DNA of 64,000 nt from Clostridiales bacterium (GTDB taxonomy: Bacteria; Bacillota; Clostridia; Christensenellales; Aristaeellaceae): positions 1 to 64,000 of the forward strand of contig SVGM01000001.1 of the NCBI GenBank assembly GCA_015056365.1, in the 5' to 3' direction. Both the position numbers and the translations under genes were made by a program. Positions 61,243-64,000 of this stretch are shown here, one piece after another (positions within the stretch are counted from its first letter, which is position 1; each line of letters begins with the position of its first letter). The notes under the pieces are model-generated. The model had not been told where the DNA came from. It did no database searches and saw only the letters and a list, made by a program, of their open reading frames with translations.

Positions 61243-62688
61243 TTATTCGGCAGTCACTTCGACGGCGGTGTCTTCCACGGTCTCACCACGGCGAACTTCC
61301 AGCTCGGCATTCATCTCAGCCAGGGTCTTCTTGTCCAGATTGTAGATGAATTTGAGGCCAATCAGCTGCAGGGCAGCGCTGACCAGGTACAGAGCGGGCA
61401 CCAGATAGCGCATACGCAGCGCCACCTCGGCGGTCTGATTGCCTTCGTTGGCGCCGATGTAGCCCAGCCACACCATGATCACCAGCACGATGGCGGGACC
61501 AACGCCCTGCGCCAGCTTGCGGAAGAAGGAATGCAGCGCATAGACGGTGCCTTCCTCACGGGTGCCGTGCTTCCACTCGTTGTAGTCGATAGCGTCGCCC
61601 ATCATGGCCCAGGACACGGTGGAGTAAATGCCCAGACCCAGAGAGTTGATCAGCTGGCAGAGGATGTAGACCATCATACCCTTGTTGTCGCCGCTCATAG
61701 GCAGCAACAGCATCAGAATGCTGGCAACGATGCTGACGATGGCGCCAAAGGTAGCCAGCTCCTGCTTGCCGTACTTAACGACCATCTTGCGGGCCAAGGG
61801 GGTGAAGACAAAAATCGGGATCATGGCAAACATCTGAGCGATACCGGAAGCCTGCACATTCTTGAAGTAGCTCTGGAAGAGAACGGTCACAGCAGTAGTG
61901 CCGCCCTGCATGCCGATGAACATACCCACGGCAGCCAGCGTTGCGCCAACGGCAGGGCGGTTCTTGAGGAAGTTGCCCATGGCCTTGATGACGTTGAACT
62001 TGGGAGCGTCATCCAGCTGCACTTCCACCTCTTCGCGGATCTCGGTGTTGCGGATCATGAACTGGAAGCACAGGAAGCCCAGAGCACCCATGATCAGAGC
62101 AGCCAGGAACACGCGCTCACCGATCAGGTTGTTGTTGGCATCATAGATGATGAAGGGCAGGATCACCATGGGCAGCATGTTGCCGGCGATGGAACCCACG
62201 CTGCGCCAAGCAGACAGGGAAGCACGGTCAGCGGGCTCCTTGGAGATCAGGCTCAGCAGAGAGCCGTAGGGCACGTTGGCGATGGTGTAGAAAGCATCCC
62301 ATACCACATAGCCGGCAATGAAGATGATCATCTTGGCCCAGGTGGGAGCATTGGGGAAGGGCAGGAAGCAGCAGGCGCCGCCGATGATGAGACCGATGGA
62401 GCCAAACCAAATATAGCTAAGGAATTTATTGCGCTTGTACTGGCGCTTGTCAGCGTCGATGATGGAGCCGATCAGCGGGTCGTTGATGGCATCCCACACC
62501 TGCACCACGATCAGCAAAAGCGAATACCACAGATCCAGCTTCATGAACTGGGTCCAGAAGATCGCCATGGTTCCCTTGAGCGCAAAGCTCATGTTGCAGC
62601 CGAGATCGCCGGCGGCATAGGCCAGACAATCACGAATGCTAAATTTACGCTTGCCGTTTTCATCCAACTGGACGGGCTTCTTTGCCAT
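61243..62688 (-). CDS. GPH-family sugar:cation symporter (MFS_2)
   Basis: A 481-residue permease with about twelve membrane helices of the glycoside-pentoside-hexuronide:cation family (MelB/XynB type). The N-terminal block SIRDCLAYAAGDLGCNMSFAL and loop DAINDPLIGSIIDADKRQYKRNKFLS are the hallmark. It probably imports the oligosaccharides cleaved by the cytosolic GH2 and GH3 enzymes downstream. GAGGG lies upstream, and its start faces the AraC gene across a 183-base gap. Confidence 0.93.
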   Translation of the reverse strand: MAKKPVQLDENGKRKFSIRDCLAYAAGDLGCNMSFALKGTMAIFWTQFMKLDLWYSLLLIVVQVWDAINDPLIGSIIDADKRQYKRNKFLSYIWFGSIGLIIGGACCFLPFPNAPTWAKMIIFIAGYVVWDAFYTIANVPYGSLLSLISKEPADRASLSAWRSVGSIAGNMLPMVILPFIIYDANNNLIGERVFLAALIMGALGFLCFQFMIRNTEIREEVEVQLDDAPKFNVIKAMGNFLKNRPAVGATLAAVGMFIGMQGGTTAVTVLFQSYFKNVQASGIAQMFAMIPIFVFTPLARKMVVKYGKQELATFGAIVSIVASILMLLLPMSGDNKGMMVYILCQLINSLGLGIYSTVSWAMMGDAIDYNEWKHGTREEGTVYALHSFFRKLAQGVGPAIVLVIMVWLGYIGANEGNQTAEVALRMRYLVPALYLVSAALQLIGLKFIYNLDKKTLAEMNAELEVRRGETVEDTAVEVTAE

Positions 62689-62871
62689 GGGTATCCCTCA
62701 CTTCTTTCTATTTGTCCGATGTACGGACTTGTATATTTGTATCATAGCAGGAATTGCGCATCAGAGTGAGGAATATTTTCAGGTGAAACAGTAAAAATTT
62801 ATGTCGCATTGTTGCATATGGTCGAAATTTATCCGACACAAAAAAGACAATGTGCGTCGGGGGTTGAAAGG

Positions 62872-64000
62872 ATGAACCATCAGGCAGAGATGGATTTTCT
62901 TACCGGAGCGCTTCGCCGCATGCGGCTCAGGACGCATTTGCTGCGTTGGGAAGACCCGCTGGAACCGGTGGATTACGGTATACGATCTATGTTAGGACTT
63001 CCAGGCGAATACGACAGCATGCGCAGGGTGCTGTTCCAATGGGCAAGGCAGCACGCGGTCCATAAAATGATGGACCAGTTCCTGTGCAATTACGTATTCT
63101 TTCCTCTACCGGAGGAAACCGGCAACCGTGTACTGCTCATCGGGCCTTATTTGACAAGGGATCTAACAACGGAAGAGATTCTGGAGCTGTCGGAACGGAT
63201 GGGCATCCCCCTGCAATATGCCCGGCAGATGTCGGACTTTTATGCCTCCCTGCCCGTCTTCGTCGATACTTCCATGTTGATGGCGCTGGTCAGTACCATG
63301 GGCGAGACCCTTTGGGGCAGCCTGAACGCCTTTGAAACCGTGGACCTAAACACGGACGGCGCCGTTGCACTTCCCATGCCGTCGGTTACCTCAATAGAAG
63401 AAAACAGCCTGCTGATGCAGATGCAATCGCTCCAAACCCGTTATGATTATGAAAACCAGATGATCGAGGCCGTCTCCCGGGGCTTGCTCCAGCAAGTAGA
63501 GCTGCTCACCTCCGGCATTTCTCAGCTGAACTTTGAAAAACGCATGGCAGACCCGCTTCGCAACATGAAAAACTACTGTATCATCTGCAATACCTTGCTG
63601 CGCAAAGCGGCGGAAAAGGGCGGCGTGCACCCGCTACATATCGACAGGCTGTCAACCAAATATGCCCTGATGATCGAAAATAAAGCCACTACAGAGAGCT
63701 GTCAGGCGCTGATCGGGGATATGTTCCGTTCCTACTGCCGCCTTGTGCGTACGCATACTATCAGCCACTACTCCGTACCAGTGCAAAAAGCATTGCTTTA
63801 TATGGAAGAAAATCTGTCCGGTGATCTAGGGCTCCAACAGCTGGCAGATCAGCTGGCGCTTGCGCCCAGTTATTTATCAGGTCTATTCCACCGGGAGACC
63901 GGTCAAACCATTACAGAACATGCAAATGAACTGCGTATGAAGCATGCTGCCCATCTGCTCAGCACCACGCAGCTACAGGTACAGAATATAGCGCAGCTGT
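62872..64000 (+). CDS. AraC-family transcriptional regulator (3' end cut by window edge)
   Basis: An open frame of at least 376 codons runs off the window at position 64000. The first 270 codons form a long N-terminal domain I do not recognise (start MNHQAEMDFLTGALRR). The last part is an AraC/XylS domain: SGDLGLQQLADQLALAPSYLSGLFHRETG and a second helix-turn-helix has just begun. GGGGG lies eight bases before ATG 62872. It is divergent from the GPH-GH2-GH3 group and likely activates it. Confidence 0.88.
   Translation, partial: MNHQAEMDFLTGALRRMRLRTHLLRWEDPLEPVDYGIRSMLGLPGEYDSMRRVLFQWARQHAVHKMMDQFLCNYVFFPLPEETGNRVLLIGPYLTRDLTTEEILELSERMGIPLQYARQMSDFYASLPVFVDTSMLMALVSTMGETLWGSLNAFETVDLNTDGAVALPMPSVTSIEENSLLMQMQSLQTRYDYENQMIEAVSRGLLQQVELLTSGISQLNFEKRMADPLRNMKNYCIICNTLLRKAAEKGGVHPLHIDRLSTKYALMIENKATTESCQALIGDMFRSYCRLVRTHTISHYSVPVQKALLYMEENLSGDLGLQQLADQLALAPSYLSGLFHRETGQTITEHANELRMKHAAHLLSTTQLQVQNIAQL

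Noticed and set aside
1-64000. CRISPR array, insertion sequence or prophage
   Set aside because: No spaced direct repeats, transposase, integrase or phage structural gene was seen; the only repeats noticed are terminator hairpins and SH3 repeats.

Overview
The window looks like chromosome from an anaerobic, spore-forming Firmicute of class Clostridia, of moderately high GC (mid-fifties percent by eye). The evidence is the spoIIGA-sigE pair with a cleavable pro-sigma, a T-box leader on proS, strong GGAGG ribosome binding sites with many GTG and TTG starts, an oxygen-sensitive NrdG activase, FeoB, and plant-glycan glycosidases (GH127, GH3, GH2) next to AraC regulators, which fits a gut or rumen commensal. 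I cannot name the genus. I see no insertion sequence, prophage, rRNA or CRISPR array; this is mostly ordinary core chromosome with a few accessory clusters.

Layout. 1-160: tRNA-His and tRNA-Gln. 229-3.7 kb: an acetyltransferase, then copper homeostasis (csoR, and copA carrying a fused CopZ-like domain) under a promoter with a palindrome in its spacer. 3.8-7.8 kb: tcdA with an acetyltransferase, a diacylglycerol-kinase-like gene, an acidic unknown protein and a small P-loop kinase. 7.9-13.3 kb (minus): a glycosyltransferase-like unknown, an acyl-CoA thioesterase, deoB, purine nucleoside phosphorylase and a D,D-carboxypeptidase. 13.4-18.2 kb (plus): a CapF/CapG-like nucleotide-sugar pair, a secreted unknown and plsY. 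18.3-23.1 kb (minus): a UGT-type glycosyltransferase, feoB, nrdG and ansA. 23.2-27.3 kb: a YcaQ-like DNA glycosylase, then an AraC regulator divergent from a GH127 arabinofuranosidase.

27.4-33 kb holds the most unusual locus. A consensus promoter drives a single polypeptide joining an HpcH/HpaI-type aldolase domain to a PLP-dependent decarboxylase, followed by a class IV aminotransferase, alanine dehydrogenase, comF and pyrR. The first four activities could form one short amino-acid or amine pathway around pyruvate; this is inference. 33-45 kb: a degenerate response regulator, a membrane-anchored unknown, a small transporter whose RBS lies in a hairpin, a small alarmone synthetase, a YwaF-type membrane protein, a five-repeat SH3 protein, a TlyA methyltransferase, an esterase, TspO, a small XRE protein, proS with its T-box and a HAD phosphatase, tRNA-Lys, and a PAP2 / tyrosine phosphatase / SCP2 operon.

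45-54 kb (minus): CapA, an Lrp-aminotransferase pair, a sugar ABC importer without its ATPase, murG, sigE and spoIIGA. tRNA-Val and alaX follow. 56-64 kb is a glycan-use locus: a GPH sugar symporter, a GH2 and a GH3 with reversed domain order, divergent from an AraC-family regulator cut by the window edge. Two fusion genes (copA-copZ and aldolase-decarboxylase) each keep a Shine-Dalgarno and in-frame ATG at the domain junction, so each may also yield its C-terminal domain alone.
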